From the NCBI RefSeq assembly GCF_030866805.1, contig NZ_CP133019.1, forward strand, positions 2,356,001 through 2,420,000: a stretch of 64,000 nucleotides of DNA, in the 5' to 3' direction. This document shows, in pieces, positions 26,330 through 35,996 of the stretch (positions are counted from its first letter, which is position 1; every line of letters begins with the position of its first letter). The position numbers and the translations under genes were made by a program. Origin of the DNA: Microbacterium terrisoli (lineage in GTDB: Bacteria > Actinomycetota > Actinomycetes > Actinomycetales > Microbacteriaceae). The notes beneath the pieces were generated by a model. The model was not told where the DNA came from. It saw only the letters and a program-made list of their open reading frames with translations, and did not search any database.

Positions 26330-27409
26330 TTATTCTGCGGCGCGCACGATCTCGGCCAGCTGCGCGCGGCTGAATCGCACACCGACCCCTCGGACGAGTT
26401 CATCGACCTGAGTGGGAGCGAAGGCGTTGACGATCGGCGCGGTCACGATCGGCTGTGCGAGTAGCCAGGCCACGGCCACCGCCGCGGTGGGCACGCCCAG
26501 TTCTTCGCCGATGCCGTCCAGTGCGCGCAGCGTGCGCGTGCCCCGACGGTTCATATTGCCCGCCAGCTGCGCGCCGCGCGTCGACCGCGCGAGATCTCCG
26601 CGCGTGCGGTGCCGGCCGGAGAGGAATCCGTGTTCGAGCGCGTGCGACGCAGTGACCGCCATCGACTGGGCGCCGGCCACGAGCTTGAGGTCGCCCTCGA
26701 ATTCGTGGCGGCGGAGCACATTGTAGGGCGCGTCCAGCACGGTGATGCGCGGATACCCTGCCGAGGCCAGGATGCGGGCCTCGACCAGCTGGGCGGCGGT
26801 GAACCCGAACGCCCCGACCGCGCGTGCCTTGCCGGTCTCGACGAGCCACTCAGACGTGGCCAGCACGTCTTCCATCGCCGTGATTCCGCTGCTGGCGTTC
26901 AGATAGACCACGTCGATGTGGTCGGTGCCCAGACGCGTGAGGGATGACTCCACCGCGCGGACGAGGTTCACCGGGCCGAGGCCGGGATGATCGGGGTGGG
27001 CACCCACGCGGACGGCGAGGGCGACCTCGTCGCGCACGCCGCGCGTACGCAGCCATTCACCGATGATGTGCTCGCTGCGCCCGCCGGCGAAGCTGTCGGC
27101 CGTGTGCACGGCGTTGCCGCCGCGCTCCAGGTAGGCGTCGAGGATCTCGTGGCTGGATTCGACGTCGACGTTCCACCCGAACTCGGCTCCCCCGAGCATG
27201 AGCGGGAAGATCCGCGGGCCGCCTTCGCCGAGCTCGACGCGCACCTGCGCCCCGACAGCTCTTCCCTGCACGGGGATGGGAGCCGACGGGTGCACGGTGG
27301 TCGCCGCCTCGGGCATCGTGACCGCGGGCGGAGTGGACGGGGCGGGCATGGCCGTCGGCGCGGAGCGCCCCCCGGCTGCTCGCGCAGAACCGACACCGAA
27401 GACCGCCAT
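26330..27409 (-). CDS. aldo/keto reductase-fold protein with all four tetrad residues replaced
   Basis: 359 aa. The TIM-barrel AKR scaffold is clear (GAEFGWNVD, TADSFAGGRSEHIIGEWL, SLTRLGTDHID, LDAPYNVLRRHEFEG, VAWLLAQPIV). Aligned to the AKR tetrad Asp-Tyr-Lys-His, the positions read His102, Phe107, Arg134 and Asn171, so normal hydride-transfer chemistry is not expected. An Ala/Pro-rich extension of about 65 residues precedes the barrel. ATG at 27409 follows GAGGGGGT. It may be a binding or regulatory pseudoenzyme, or may use other chemistry. Confidence 0.85.
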   Translation of the reverse strand: MAVFGVGSARAAGGRSAPTAMPAPSTPPAVTMPEAATTVHPSAPIPVQGRAVGAQVRVELGEGGPRIFPLMLGGAEFGWNVDVESSHEILDAYLERGGNAVHTADSFAGGRSEHIIGEWLRTRGVRDEVALAVRVGAHPDHPGLGPVNLVRAVESSLTRLGTDHIDVVYLNASSGITAMEDVLATSEWLVETGKARAVGAFGFTAAQLVEARILASAGYPRITVLDAPYNVLRRHEFEGDLKLVAGAQSMAVTASHALEHGFLSGRHRTRGDLARSTRGAQLAGNMNRRGTRTLRALDGIGEELGVPTAAVAVAWLLAQPIVTAPIVNAFAPTQVDELVRGVGVRFSRAQLAEIVRAAE

Positions 27410-27605
27410 GCCCACCCCCTCACGAATCTCCATGATCCGTGGCCACTGTTATGCGCGCCCCCCGGCGCGTACTTCGAGCGTAGGTGACGAGTGTGACCTT
27501 GCTGGGCACTGAAGCATGACCCGGGTAAACATTCGGTAACGCTTTGGCGCGTCTGAAGCCATTTGTCCCCCATCCGGCGGACAAATGCCGTCCCATCGGC
27601 CGAAA

Positions 27606-27648
27606 ACGGACGGTGCCCGTGCCCCGAAGGGACACGGGCACCGTCCGT
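27606..27648 (-). terminator. rho-independent terminator of pnp
   Basis: A perfect 16-bp stem (arms 27606-27621 and 27633-27648), 8-40 nt beyond the pnp stop, is followed on the minus strand by TTTTCGG. The rest of the gap to the AKR gene shows nothing coding. Confidence 0.85.
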
Positions 27649-27655
27649 CGAAGGA

Positions 27656-29938
27656 TCAGGCTTCGGCGGGAGCCGTCTCAGCCGCGGGCGCGGCCTCGGC
27701 GGGAGCGGACTGGTCTGCGACCTCTTCGAGCACGGGCTCGAGCGACAGCTTGCCGCGGTCGTCGACCTTGGTGATGCGCACGAGCAGCTTCTGGCCGACC
27801 GACAGCACGTCGTCGACGTTCTCGACGCGCTTGCCACCGGTCAGCTTGCGCACCTCGCTGATGTGCAGCAGACCATCCCTGCCCGGCAGCAGCGAGATGA
27901 ACGCGCCGAACGTCGCGATCTTCACGACCGTGCCGAGGAACTGCTCACCCACTTCGGGGTTGGTCGGGTTGGCGATCGCATTGACCTGGGCGCGCGCGGC
28001 CTCGGCTGAAGGACCGTCGACCGCACCGATGTACACGGTGCCGTCCTCTTCGATCGAGATGTCCGCACCGGTCTCGTCCTGGATCGCGTTGATCGTCTTG
28101 CCCTTCGGGCCGATCAGCTCGCCGATCTTGTCGACGGGGATCTGCACGCTGATCACACGCGGCGCGGTCGGAGCCATCTCGTCCGGGGCGTCGATCGCCG
28201 CGTTCAAGACGTTCAGGATCGTGATGCGCGCGTCGTGCGCCTGCTGCAGGGCGGCCGACAGCACCGACGACGGGATGCCGTCGAGCTTGGTGTCCAGCTG
28301 GATCGCGGTGACGAAATCGCTCGTGCCGGCGACCTTGAAGTCCATGTCGCCCAGCGCGTCTTCGGCACCCAGGATGTCGGTCAGCGCCGCATAGCGGGTC
28401 TCACCGTCGACGGTGTCGGACACGAGGCCCATCGCGATGCCGGCCACAGGTGCGCGCAGCGGCACACCGGCATTGAGCAGTGCGAGCGTCGATGCGCAGA
28501 CCGAGCCCATCGAGGTGGAGCCGTTGGATCCGAGCGCCTCGGAGACCTGACGGATCGCGTACGGGAACTCCTCGCGCGAGGGCAGCACCGGCACGAGCGC
28601 GCGCTCGGCCAGGAACCCGTGGCCGATCTCGCGACGCTTGGGGCTGCCGACCCGGCCGGTCTCACCGGTCGAGTAGGGCGGGAAGTTGTAGTGGTGGATG
28701 TACCGCTTGTGCGTGACCGGCGACAGCGAGTCGATCTGCTGCTCCATCTTGAGCATGTTCAGCGTGGTGACACCCAGGATCTGGGTCTCGCCGCGCTGGA
28801 AGATGGCCGAGCCGTGCACGCGCGGGATGACCTGCACCTCGGCGTCCAGCGGGCGGATGTCGGCAAGGCCCCGACCGTCGATGCGCACGCCTTCGGCGAG
28901 GATGCGACCGCGCACGATCTTCTTCGTGACGGCCTTGTACGCGGCCGAGAACTCGGATGCGGCGACCTCATCGAGCGAGCCGTCGGCGACAGCTGCGGAC
29001 AGCTGCTCCTTGACGCGGTCCTTGATCGCGTCGTCGGCGTTCTGGCGCTCGATCTTGTCGGCGATCTGGTAGACGCCCACGAGGTCGTCGTACGCGCGCT
29101 CGGCGACGAAGTCGTACGTGGCCTGCGAGTAGGGCAGGAACACGGGGAACGACTGGATCTCCTTCGCGGCGGTGTTCGCCACGACGCTCTGCGCAGCGAC
29201 GAGCTCCTTGATGAAGGGCTTGGCGGCTTCCAGTCCGCTGGCGACGACCTGCTCGCTCGGCTTGGTGGCGCCGCCCTTGATGAGGTTCCAGCTGTGCTCG
29301 GTGGCCTCGGCTTCGACCATCATGATCGCGACATCGCCGTCGTCGAGCACGCGGCCCGCGACCATGATGTCGAACACTGCCTCTTCGAGCAGCTTCGCGC
29401 TCGGGAACGCGACCCACTGGTCTTCGTGCTGGCCGTAACCGGGAACCAGCGCCAGGCGCACGCCGGCGATCGGACCGGAGAACGGCAGACCGGAGATCTG
29501 CGTCGACAGCGAGGCCGCGTTGATGGCCAGGGCGTCGTAGAACTCGCCCGGAGCGATCGAGAGGACCGTGACGACGATCTGCACCTCGTTGCGCAGGCCG
29601 TCGACGAACGACGGGCGCAGCGGGCGGTCGATCAGACGGCACACCAGGATCGCATCGGTCGAGGGGCGACCTTCGCGACGGAAGAACGAACCGGGGATCT
29701 TGCCGGCAGCGTACGAACGCTCCTCGACATCGACGGTGAGCGGGAAGAAGTCGAACCCTTCACGGGGGTGCTTGCCGGCGCTCGTGGCCGACAGCAGCAT
29801 GGTCTCATCGTCCAGATATGCGGCGACAGAACCCTGTGCCTGCTGGGCGAGGCGCCCGGTTTCGAACCGGACAGTACGGGTGCCGAAGCGGCCGTTGTCC
29901 AAAACGGCCTCGGCGGCAGTGATTTCAGGACCTTCCAA
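27656..29938 (-). CDS. pnp: polyribonucleotide nucleotidyltransferase (PNPase/GpsI)
   Basis: 760 aa. Phosphorolytic 3'-5' exoribonuclease. Two RNase PH domains, a KH domain ([13 protein letters not shown] near residue 605) and an S1 domain (680-745), ending in an Ala/Glu/Pro-rich tail. The start is TTG at 29938: family members begin with [15 protein letters not shown] and AAGGAGA lies seven bases upstream, while no ATG or GTG is suitably placed. It has its own terminator. Unusually it is not next to rpsO, which is 7.3 kb away. Confidence 0.96.
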   Translation of the reverse strand: MEGPEITAAEAVLDNGRFGTRTVRFETGRLAQQAQGSVAAYLDDETMLLSATSAGKHPREGFDFFPLTVDVEERSYAAGKIPGSFFRREGRPSTDAILVCRLIDRPLRPSFVDGLRNEVQIVVTVLSIAPGEFYDALAINAASLSTQISGLPFSGPIAGVRLALVPGYGQHEDQWVAFPSAKLLEEAVFDIMVAGRVLDDGDVAIMMVEAEATEHSWNLIKGGATKPSEQVVASGLEAAKPFIKELVAAQSVVANTAAKEIQSFPVFLPYSQATYDFVAERAYDDLVGVYQIADKIERQNADDAIKDRVKEQLSAAVADGSLDEVAASEFSAAYKAVTKKIVRGRILAEGVRIDGRGLADIRPLDAEVQVIPRVHGSAIFQRGETQILGVTTLNMLKMEQQIDSLSPVTHKRYIHHYNFPPYSTGETGRVGSPKRREIGHGFLAERALVPVLPSREEFPYAIRQVSEALGSNGSTSMGSVCASTLALLNAGVPLRAPVAGIAMGLVSDTVDGETRYAALTDILGAEDALGDMDFKVAGTSDFVTAIQLDTKLDGIPSSVLSAALQQAHDARITILNVLNAAIDAPDEMAPTAPRVISVQIPVDKIGELIGPKGKTINAIQDETGADISIEEDGTVYIGAVDGPSAEAARAQVNAIANPTNPEVGEQFLGTVVKIATFGAFISLLPGRDGLLHISEVRKLTGGKRVENVDDVLSVGQKLLVRITKVDDRGKLSLEPVLEEVADQSAPAEAAPAAETAPAEA

Positions 29939-30018
29939 GAGGTCTCTCCTTCTTTGTTTAGACTCGTCCGCGCGTATCGCAGGCGAGGTCATGCGAAGGA
30001 GCAGCAGGCAGATATGAG

Positions 30019-30034
30019 CGCATGACGTCATGCG
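30019..30034. promoter_or_regulatory. perfect 16-bp palindrome upstream of pnp
   Basis: CGCATGACGTCATGCG, centred about 88 bp upstream of the pnp TTG. It is long enough for a dimeric repressor site; the protein is unknown. As RNA the arms could not form a normal hairpin because there is no loop, which favours a DNA-binding role. Confidence 0.45.
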
Positions 30035-30157
30035 TGATGCGCATGTCGTCGCGACGACCGCCCGCGCTGGTCACCAGTAGAAGATCACCCTCGTGTCGAC
30101 CATCGGACCGGAGAGGAACCCACCACAGGAGACCAGCTTCTCACCGGTCTGCTCCTG

Positions 30158-30176
30158 GAGCTCGATATTCGAGCTC
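30158..30176. repeat. inverted repeat GAGCTCG-N5-CGAGCTC
   Basis: Seven-bp arms around ATATT in the pnp upstream region. Could be an operator or an RNA hairpin in the pnp leader. Confidence 0.4.
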
Positions 30177-30261
30177 AGTATTCGATTGAGCGGATGCCAC
30201 ACGGCAACCTTCGCAATCCTATCAGGAGGGGTACGGGATGGCGGGCACCCGGGCCCTCGCC

Positions 30262-30267
30262 TAGGGT
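30262..30267 (+). promoter_or_regulatory. -10 element of DUF5302 gene (leaderless)
   Basis: TAGGGT ends 6 nt before the ATG at 30274. Confidence 0.55.
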
Positions 30268-30273
30268 GGGACC

Positions 30274-30459
30274 ATGAGCGACGACGACACCACGCAGTCC
30301 GCGGCATCCGATGAGGTGAAGCGCAAGTTCCGTGAGGCGCTCGACAGGAAGAACGCCCGCAGCCGCGACGGCGAGTCCCACCTGGACGGACGGGGCTCGG
30401 TTGCAGAGCCTCACGGTCGGGCCGGCCAGAAGCGCGAGTTCCGCCGCAAGAGCGGGTGA
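30274..30459 (+). CDS. DUF5302 small protein
   Basis: 61 aa, hydrophilic and basic. The family signature is visible: EVKRKFREALDRKNAR in the first half and the C-terminal FRRKSG. Function unknown; distribution is actinobacterial. Probably translated from a leaderless mRNA. Confidence 0.8.
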   Translation: MSDDDTTQSAASDEVKRKFREALDRKNARSRDGESHLDGRGSVAEPHGRAGQKREFRRKSG

Positions 30460-30502
30460 GCGCTGTGCTGCCCGCCCCTTCATGCCGCGTGGCCGCACCG
30501 AA

Positions 30503-31150
30503 TCACTCCCCCGAGAGCCCGCCCAGCAGGTTCTCGAAGGAGTTTCCACCGCGCAGATAATTCGCGGGGTCGAACGGGTCCGACGAGGTCGCCGGCTGCC
30601 GTTGCGCGACGGCGTCGGCGAGCTCGCTGGCGCCCTTCTCGATGCGCGCTCCCAGCGGCGCGACCTGGTCTGCCGTGACCCCCCAGTCATCGGAGGCGGC
30701 GAACACACCGGTCGAGACGGCGTCTGCGTGCAGGTAGGCGAACAACGGGCGGATCGCGTAGTCGATCGCCAGCGAATGGCGCGACGTGCCGGCGGTGGCG
30801 CCGATGAGCACCGGCTTGCCGATCAGGGAATCCTTGTCGAGGACGTCGATGAACGACTTGAACAGACCCGAGTAGCTCGTGGTGAAGATCGGGGTGACCA
30901 CGATGATCGCGTCGGCCGAGATCACGGTGTTGATCATCGACTCCAGTTCGGGCGCGGCGAAGCCGGTGAGCAGATGGTTCGTGATCTCGTGCGCGTAGTC
31001 GCGCAGCTCGAATGTGTCGACGGATGCCTCGATGTCGCGCTCGCGCAGGTGCTGCACGACCGCATGGGCGAGCCGGTCGGCGAGCATGCGCGTCGAGGAG
31101 GGTGTGGACAGCCCCGCCGCAACAACGGCGATGCGCCGCGGCGCGCTCAC
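30503..31150 (-). CDS. LLM-partnered NADPH-dependent FMN reductase (CE1759 type)
   Basis: 215 aa flavodoxin-like FMN reductase. FMN-binding loop GLSTPSSTRMLAD near the N-terminus and VTPIFTTSYSGLFKSFID in the middle. It supplies reduced FMN to the luciferase-like monooxygenase encoded just upstream; GTG start overlaps that gene's stop (GTGA). The pair matches the CE1758/CE1759 arrangement known in actinobacteria. Substrate of the pair unknown. Confidence 0.88.
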   Translation of the reverse strand: MSAPRRIAVVAAGLSTPSSTRMLADRLAHAVVQHLRERDIEASVDTFELRDYAHEITNHLLTGFAAPELESMINTVISADAIIVVTPIFTTSYSGLFKSFIDVLDKDSLIGKPVLIGATAGTSRHSLAIDYAIRPLFAYLHADAVSTGVFAASDDWGVTADQVAPLGARIEKGASELADAVAQRQPATSSDPFDPANYLRGGNSFENLLGGLSGE

Positions 31151-32385
31151 CGTGCGCCGCCGAGGCCGAACGCGGCGCCTGCCGGTGCGGGGGTGTCCTG
31201 GTAGGGCGAGCCACCGGTGACGTTGTCGCCGCGGTTGGCGTTCGGCCGGGGCTGGCGTACCGGTCCGTCGCCGTAGGCCGCCTTCACCAGCGATGCATGG
31301 GTCGGGGCATCCGGAACCGCCGCGGGGCGGTTCTTCGCGAGCTCGCGACGAAGCACCGGCACGACCTCGCCGCCGAGCAGATCCAACTGCTCGAGCACGG
31401 TCTTCAGCGGCAGGCCGGAGTGGTCGATCAGGAACAGCTGACGCTGGTAGTCGCCGAACAGGTCGCGCATGCCGGCGTAGCGATCGATGACCTGCTGCGG
31501 CGAGCCGACCGTCAGGGGCGTCATCTTGGTGAAGTCCTCCATCGACGGACCGTGCCCGTACACCGGGGCGTTGTCGAAGTAGGGGCGGAACTCGTTGACC
31601 GCGTCCTGCGAGTTCTTGCGCATGAACGCCTGGCCGCCCAGGCCCACGATGGCCGTCTCAGGGGCCCCGTGGCCGTAGTGGTCCCAGCGCTGGCGGTACA
31701 GCTCGATCAGGCGCTGATAGTGCTCGGCGGGCCAGAAGATGTTGTTGGCGAAGAAGCCGTCGCCGTAATACGCGGCCTGCTCGGCGATCTCAGGCGTGCG
31801 GATCGACCCGTGCCAGACGAACGGCGGCACGCCGTCCAGCGGACGCGGCGTCGAGGTGAAGCCCTGCAGCGGCGTGCGGAACTTCCCTTCCCAGTCCACC
31901 ACGTCTTCGCGCCACAGCTTGTGCAGCAGCGCATAGTTCTCCACGGCCAGCGGCAGACCCTGTCGGATGTCCTTTCCGAACCACGGGTACACGGGACCGG
32001 TGTTGCCACGGCCCAGCATCAGGTCGGCGCGGCCGCCGGACACGTGCTGCAGCACGGCGAAATCCTCGGCGATCTTCACCGGGTCGTTCGTCGTGATCAG
32101 GGTCGTGGCCGTCGAGACGATCAGGCGCTCGGTCTTCGCGGCGATGTAGGCGAGGGTGGTGGTCGGCGACGAGGACCAGAACGGCGGGTTGTGGTGCTCG
32201 CCGATCGCGAAGACGTCGAGCCCGACCTCTTCGGCGTGCGTGGCGATCGTCAGCGTCGCCTGGATGCGCTCGGCCTCACTCGGGGTCACGCCCGTGGTCG
32301 GGTCCTGTGTGATGTCGCTGACCGAGAACAGGCCGAACTGCATGCCTGCGTCGGTTGCTCCCGCGCCCGTGGTGTTCTCGCTCAT
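31147..32385 (-). CDS. LLM-class flavin-dependent oxidoreductase (CE1758 type)
   Basis: 412 aa luciferase-like monooxygenase fold. Typical segments: FAIGEHHNPPFWSSSP, SGGRADLMLGRGNTGPVYPWFG, PPFVWHGSIRTPEIAEQAA. The tail is Pro/Asn/Gly-rich. It requires reduced flavin from the coupled reductase. The ATG at 32385 is the second in frame; an upstream start at 32415 would add ten residues. A perfect palindrome GGATGCCGCGGCATCC lies at 32402-32417, just upstream of the start. Confidence 0.88.
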   Translation of the reverse strand: MSENTTGAGATDAGMQFGLFSVSDITQDPTTGVTPSEAERIQATLTIATHAEEVGLDVFAIGEHHNPPFWSSSPTTTLAYIAAKTERLIVSTATTLITTNDPVKIAEDFAVLQHVSGGRADLMLGRGNTGPVYPWFGKDIRQGLPLAVENYALLHKLWREDVVDWEGKFRTPLQGFTSTPRPLDGVPPFVWHGSIRTPEIAEQAAYYGDGFFANNIFWPAEHYQRLIELYRQRWDHYGHGAPETAIVGLGGQAFMRKNSQDAVNEFRPYFDNAPVYGHGPSMEDFTKMTPLTVGSPQQVIDRYAGMRDLFGDYQRQLFLIDHSGLPLKTVLEQLDLLGGEVVPVLRRELAKNRPAAVPDAPTHASLVKAAYGDGPVRQPRPNANRGDNVTGGSPYQDTPAPAGAAFGLGGAR

Positions 32386-32401
32386 CGAAGTCTCGCTTTC
32401 G

Positions 32402-32417
32402 GGATGCCGCGGCATCC
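32402..32417. promoter_or_regulatory. 16-bp palindrome upstream of the LLM gene
   Basis: GGATGCCGCGGCATCC, perfect, 17-32 nt before the LLM ATG. Each arm contains the 7-mer that is over-represented across the window, so it may be a back-to-back pair of that word rather than an operator. Confidence 0.3.
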
Positions 32418-32491
32418 ACCTCTATGCAACTGAATGTATCTGATCAAACACGGAGCCGCTGAGATTATTCCTCGCGTTCAGGATGCCTGAT

Positions 32492-33751
32492 TCAGGTCGC
32501 CGCGAACAGCCCCGCACCCACGTACGAGCCCTCTTCGGTCCCCGGCGGGACCGCGAAGATCGCAGACCCGACATGGACGAGGTATTCGGCCATCAGGTCT
32601 TTGGCCACTGACCGCTGCACACGGATGAATCGGTCCGGCGAGCGCTGATAGGACAGGAAGAACAGTCCCGCCGACAGGTCTCCGGTCAGGTCATTGCCGT
32701 TGACGAAGTTGTAGCCCCGGCGCAGCAGACGCACTCCCTGATTGAGTTCGGGATGCGCGAGGCGCGCGTGTGCCTTGACATCGATCGCGGGGCGGCCGGC
32801 GGCATCCTTCTTGTGGAAGTCCAGGGCGGTGAACTCGGTGCCTCCGGACAGCGGAGCCCCCTCGCCCTTGTCTCGGCCGATGATCTGCTCCTGCTCGACG
32901 AGCCGCACACGATCCCACGTCTCGATGCGCTGGCGGATGTTGCGCACCGCGAGATACGAGCCACCGACAAGCCACGCGGGCCCATCCGACGCGGACGCCC
33001 ACACGTGCTCGTCAAGCGCCTTCGGATCGTCGGCGAGGATGTTGGCCGTGCCGTCCTTGAATCCGAAGAGATTGCGCGGAGTGGACTGATCTGCGGTGGT
33101 CTTGGACGTGCGCCCGAAGCCGAGCTGCGACCAGCGGATGCGCGCGCGACCGAACGCGATGCGGCTGAGGTTGCGCACGGCGTGGAAGGCGACCTGGGGG
33201 TCATCCGCGCACGCCTGGATGCAGAGGTCTCCCCCGCACAGCTGTGCATCGAGCTGCTCGCCGATGAACGGCGGCAGGTCTGCGAGCTGCGCCGGGCGAG
33301 CGGCAGCGAGCCCGAACGACGCGTTCGTGAACAGCCCGGGGCCGAAGCCGAAAGTGATCGTCAGGGCCGAAGCCGACAGCCCCAGAGCCTCGCCGGTGTC
33401 ATCGGGCGGCGCCTGCGGCGAGCCGTGGACGGCACCCTTCGCGCTGACGTCCAGACCCTTGGTCATGCGGGCTGACGCGTAGGTCCAGTCCTTCAGCAGC
33501 GAGATGAGATCGTCGCGGGTGGCATCGTCGGCCATGTCGAACGCGGCGAAGTGCAGGTGCTCCTGCACGGGGGTGGAGATGCCGCCCTGGTGCGCACCGT
33601 AGAACGGGTGCACGGTGCCGGCGGCCCCGGCTGCAGCCGACGAGGCCACGCCCGCGCCGATCGCCACTCCCCCGATGCCACCGACGACCAGACCACCGGC
33701 ACCTGCCCCGAGCAGGCCCAGGAGTCCGCGGCGGCTCAGACCCTCGCTCAT
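32492..33751 (-). CDS. efeB: Tat-exported Dyp-type haem peroxidase/deferrochelatase EfeB
   Basis: 419 aa. A twin-arginine signal (LSRRGLLGLLGAG) is at the N-terminus. The Dyp-peroxidase motif GFKDGT lies near residue 230 and the proximal-haem region near ELNQGVRLLRRGYNF. Third gene of efeUOB; start overlaps the efeO stop (ATGA). Thought to oxidise Fe2+ or release iron from haem on the outer face of the membrane. Confidence 0.95.
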   Translation of the reverse strand: MSEGLSRRGLLGLLGAGAGGLVVGGIGGVAIGAGVASSAAAGAAGTVHPFYGAHQGGISTPVQEHLHFAAFDMADDATRDDLISLLKDWTYASARMTKGLDVSAKGAVHGSPQAPPDDTGEALGLSASALTITFGFGPGLFTNASFGLAAARPAQLADLPPFIGEQLDAQLCGGDLCIQACADDPQVAFHAVRNLSRIAFGRARIRWSQLGFGRTSKTTADQSTPRNLFGFKDGTANILADDPKALDEHVWASASDGPAWLVGGSYLAVRNIRQRIETWDRVRLVEQEQIIGRDKGEGAPLSGGTEFTALDFHKKDAAGRPAIDVKAHARLAHPELNQGVRLLRRGYNFVNGNDLTGDLSAGLFFLSYQRSPDRFIRVQRSVAKDLMAEYLVHVGSAIFAVPPGTEEGSYVGAGLFAAT

Positions 33752-34977
33752 GACAGGATCGTCTGCGTCAGCTGCGAGAGCGGCTCGGCGAGGCGGTTGA
33801 TGAGATCGGTGAGGTCGCGACGGTCCTGATCGGTGAGCTTGCCGTACGCGACGTAGCCCTTGTCTGCATCGCCGTAGGTGGCCAGCTTCGCCTGCAGCTC
33901 CTGGTAGCCCTTGTCGATCTTGGCGACCAGAGCCGTGCCGTCAGAGCCCGCGGACCCTGCCAGGTCGCGCACGAGCGAGAAGGCCATCTTCGAACCTTCC
34001 ACGTTCGCTGCGAAGTCCCACAGATCGGTGCCACTCCACCAGTCCTCTTCACCGGTGATCTTGTTCTTGGCGACTTCGTCGAGCAGGCTGATCGCACCGT
34101 TGGACAGGCCCGCGACGCCCTGCTCCTCCAGCGCGGCGACGAACTGGCCGCCGTGCACGTAGTCATACAGCGACTGCACGTCGGTCACCAGCTGCGCGCC
34201 GATCGTGGCACGCTCGGCGGGCGTCGAGGGCACCCAGTCCTTCCACGCCGGCGTCGCGTCGTCGGCGTTCAGAGCGTTCTTCGCGGGGACCCAGAGGTCC
34301 TTCTCGATGCGGTGGAAACCGGTCCACGGGATGCCGTCGGCCTTCGCATCGACCTCACGGAAGTCGATCTTCGGGTCGAGGTCGCCGAGCGACTCGGCGA
34401 TCGGTTCGATGCGCTCGTAGAAGGAGCGCACGCGCGGGAACTGCTCTTTGGCAGCAGCGTCGTCACCCTTCTCGTACACGGCGGCGAACGTCTTGACCGC
34501 CGGCAGCAGCTGACCTGTCTGGTCCTTCACGAACGCGGCGTACAGGTCGACGGCCTTCTTCTTCTGTGCGGCGTCCGACCCTTCCGCCTTGACCTTTTCG
34601 CCCGAGACCGTGAACGAGGCTTTCCCGACACCGTCGCCGACCATGCCGGGCTTGCACAGCGTGTAGTAGTCGCCCGGCTGGGCGACCAGCGTCAGTGTGC
34701 GCGTGGCGCCGGGGGCGACGTTCTCGACTTCGCCGATGATTCGCAGACCGTCGTCTGCCAGCAGGTAGAACTCGGTGACCTGGCTGCCGGTGTTGGACAC
34801 ATCGAACGCAAGAGTGCCGCTGGTGGCCTTCGGTGCCGAGACGGTGCACGCGGTGTCCGTCGAGGTGACCGTCAACGCGTCAGAGGCCGCGACGTCGGCC
34901 TTCGCGACGCACCCGGTGAGGGCGAGAGCGGCGACGCCGACGGCGGCGGATAGGGCGAGGGCGCGGGGCGCGGTCAT
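33748..34977 (-). CDS. efeO: iron uptake lipoprotein EfeO (cupredoxin + M75 peptidase domains)
   Basis: 409 aa. Lipoprotein signal with lipobox LTGC (Cys 22), a cupredoxin-like domain (about 30-130) and the imelysin/M75 domain with the HxxE metal motif HRIE near residue 221. Binds and delivers iron to EfeU. Four-base overlaps at both ends (with efeU and efeB) indicate a single translation-coupled operon. Confidence 0.95.
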   Translation of the reverse strand: MTAPRALALSAAVGVAALALTGCVAKADVAASDALTVTSTDTACTVSAPKATSGTLAFDVSNTGSQVTEFYLLADDGLRIIGEVENVAPGATRTLTLVAQPGDYYTLCKPGMVGDGVGKASFTVSGEKVKAEGSDAAQKKKAVDLYAAFVKDQTGQLLPAVKTFAAVYEKGDDAAAKEQFPRVRSFYERIEPIAESLGDLDPKIDFREVDAKADGIPWTGFHRIEKDLWVPAKNALNADDATPAWKDWVPSTPAERATIGAQLVTDVQSLYDYVHGGQFVAALEEQGVAGLSNGAISLLDEVAKNKITGEEDWWSGTDLWDFAANVEGSKMAFSLVRDLAGSAGSDGTALVAKIDKGYQELQAKLATYGDADKGYVAYGKLTDQDRRDLTDLINRLAEPLSQLTQTILS

Positions 34978-35909
34978 CGGACTCCTTGGTGTGAGGGGGT
35001 GACGGTTGTGAGAGAAGGAGCGGGCGCGCTCACGGCGCGCGCCGGTGCGCGCAGCCCGCGCAGGAAGAACGTGCCGACCACCGCGACGTAGAGCACCCAG
35101 GCGATGACCTGGACCCAGCTCATCTGCGGCATGAAGCCGACCAGTGCCTGCAGGACGACGGCCAGCGCACTGCCGGGGGCGATCACGTGCGAGACGTCGA
35201 AAGCCCAGCCGAAGGGGAAGCCTGCCCACCCGACGGCCACGGCACCGTTCGCCGCAACCGGTGCCAGAGCGGTGAACGGCCCCGGAACCACTCCCGCTTC
35301 CTGCAGATCGTGCAGGGCATAGGCCAGAACTCCCGCGGCCACGATCACCAGGAACGCTCCGGTCCACGCGAAGAACAGCCGCAGATTCAGATGCAGCATG
35401 CCCTTGGCCAAGGCCCAGCCGGCGACGGCGGCGACCGCGAATCCGAGCAGGGCGCCCAGCAGCACCGCAGGCGACGAGCCGAAGGACTGCGTCATCGACC
35501 ACAGCAGCAGCGCGGACTCGACGCCCTCGCGGGCCACCGAGACGAAGCCGACCAGGACGAGCGCCCAGATCGTTCCCGAGGCCAGCGCCTTGTCGAGATG
35601 CCCCTCCAACGCCTTCTTCATATGGCGCGAGGTCTTCTGCATCCAGAAGATCATCCAGGTGACCATTGCCACGGCCACCAGCGACAGCAGGCCGCCGAGG
35701 ATCTCCTGCCCCTGGAACGTCAGCGCGTATTCGCCGAACGTGAGCACCGCGCCCACACCGACCGCCAGGACGATCGCCAGGCCCACCCCGATCCACAGAC
35801 GCGGCAGCACGTCGCGGCGGCCGAGGCGGCTGAGATACGCGGCGAGGATGCCGACGACGAGAGCCGCTTCGAGGCCTTCGCGCAGGCCGATGAGGAAGGT
35901 TGCGAGCAC
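34974..35909 (-). CDS. efeU: high-affinity iron permease EfeU (Ftr1 family)
   Basis: 311 aa from GTG at 35909, seven or so membrane helices, with the two iron-binding REGLE-type motifs REGLEAAL and REGVESALL. The family starts with xFATFLIGLREGLEAAL, so the GTG is favoured over the far TTG at 35993. First gene of efeUOB. An iron box lies 88-106 nt upstream. Confidence 0.92.
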   Translation of the reverse strand: MLATFLIGLREGLEAALVVGILAAYLSRLGRRDVLPRLWIGVGLAIVLAVGVGAVLTFGEYALTFQGQEILGGLLSLVAVAMVTWMIFWMQKTSRHMKKALEGHLDKALASGTIWALVLVGFVSVAREGVESALLLWSMTQSFGSSPAVLLGALLGFAVAAVAGWALAKGMLHLNLRLFFAWTGAFLVIVAAGVLAYALHDLQEAGVVPGPFTALAPVAANGAVAVGWAGFPFGWAFDVSHVIAPGSALAVVLQALVGFMPQMSWVQVIAWVLYVAVVGTFFLRGLRAPARAVSAPAPSLTTVTPSHQGVR

Positions 35910-35996
35910 GGGGGATCCGATCTCGATCGTGATGACGGGACACGGGTCGCCTGCGTCTCTCCGACGCCCTGCACCGGTGCAGTCCGACAGCAAAAG

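Larger units (their letters stand above)
29939..30273. other. 335-bp intergenic region between pnp and the DUF5302 gene
   Basis: No coding signal. Contains the pnp ribosome-binding site, a perfect 16-bp palindrome (30019-30034), an inverted repeat GAGCTCG-N5-CGAGCTC (30158-30176) and the DUF5302 promoter. Both inverted repeats lie in what would be the pnp leader or promoter region. Confidence 0.6.

Noticed and set aside
33748..35943. Apparent 731-aa single protein covering efeO and the efeU region
   Set aside because: The upstream part is an out-of-frame reading of efeU; EfeO has its own lipoprotein start at 34977.
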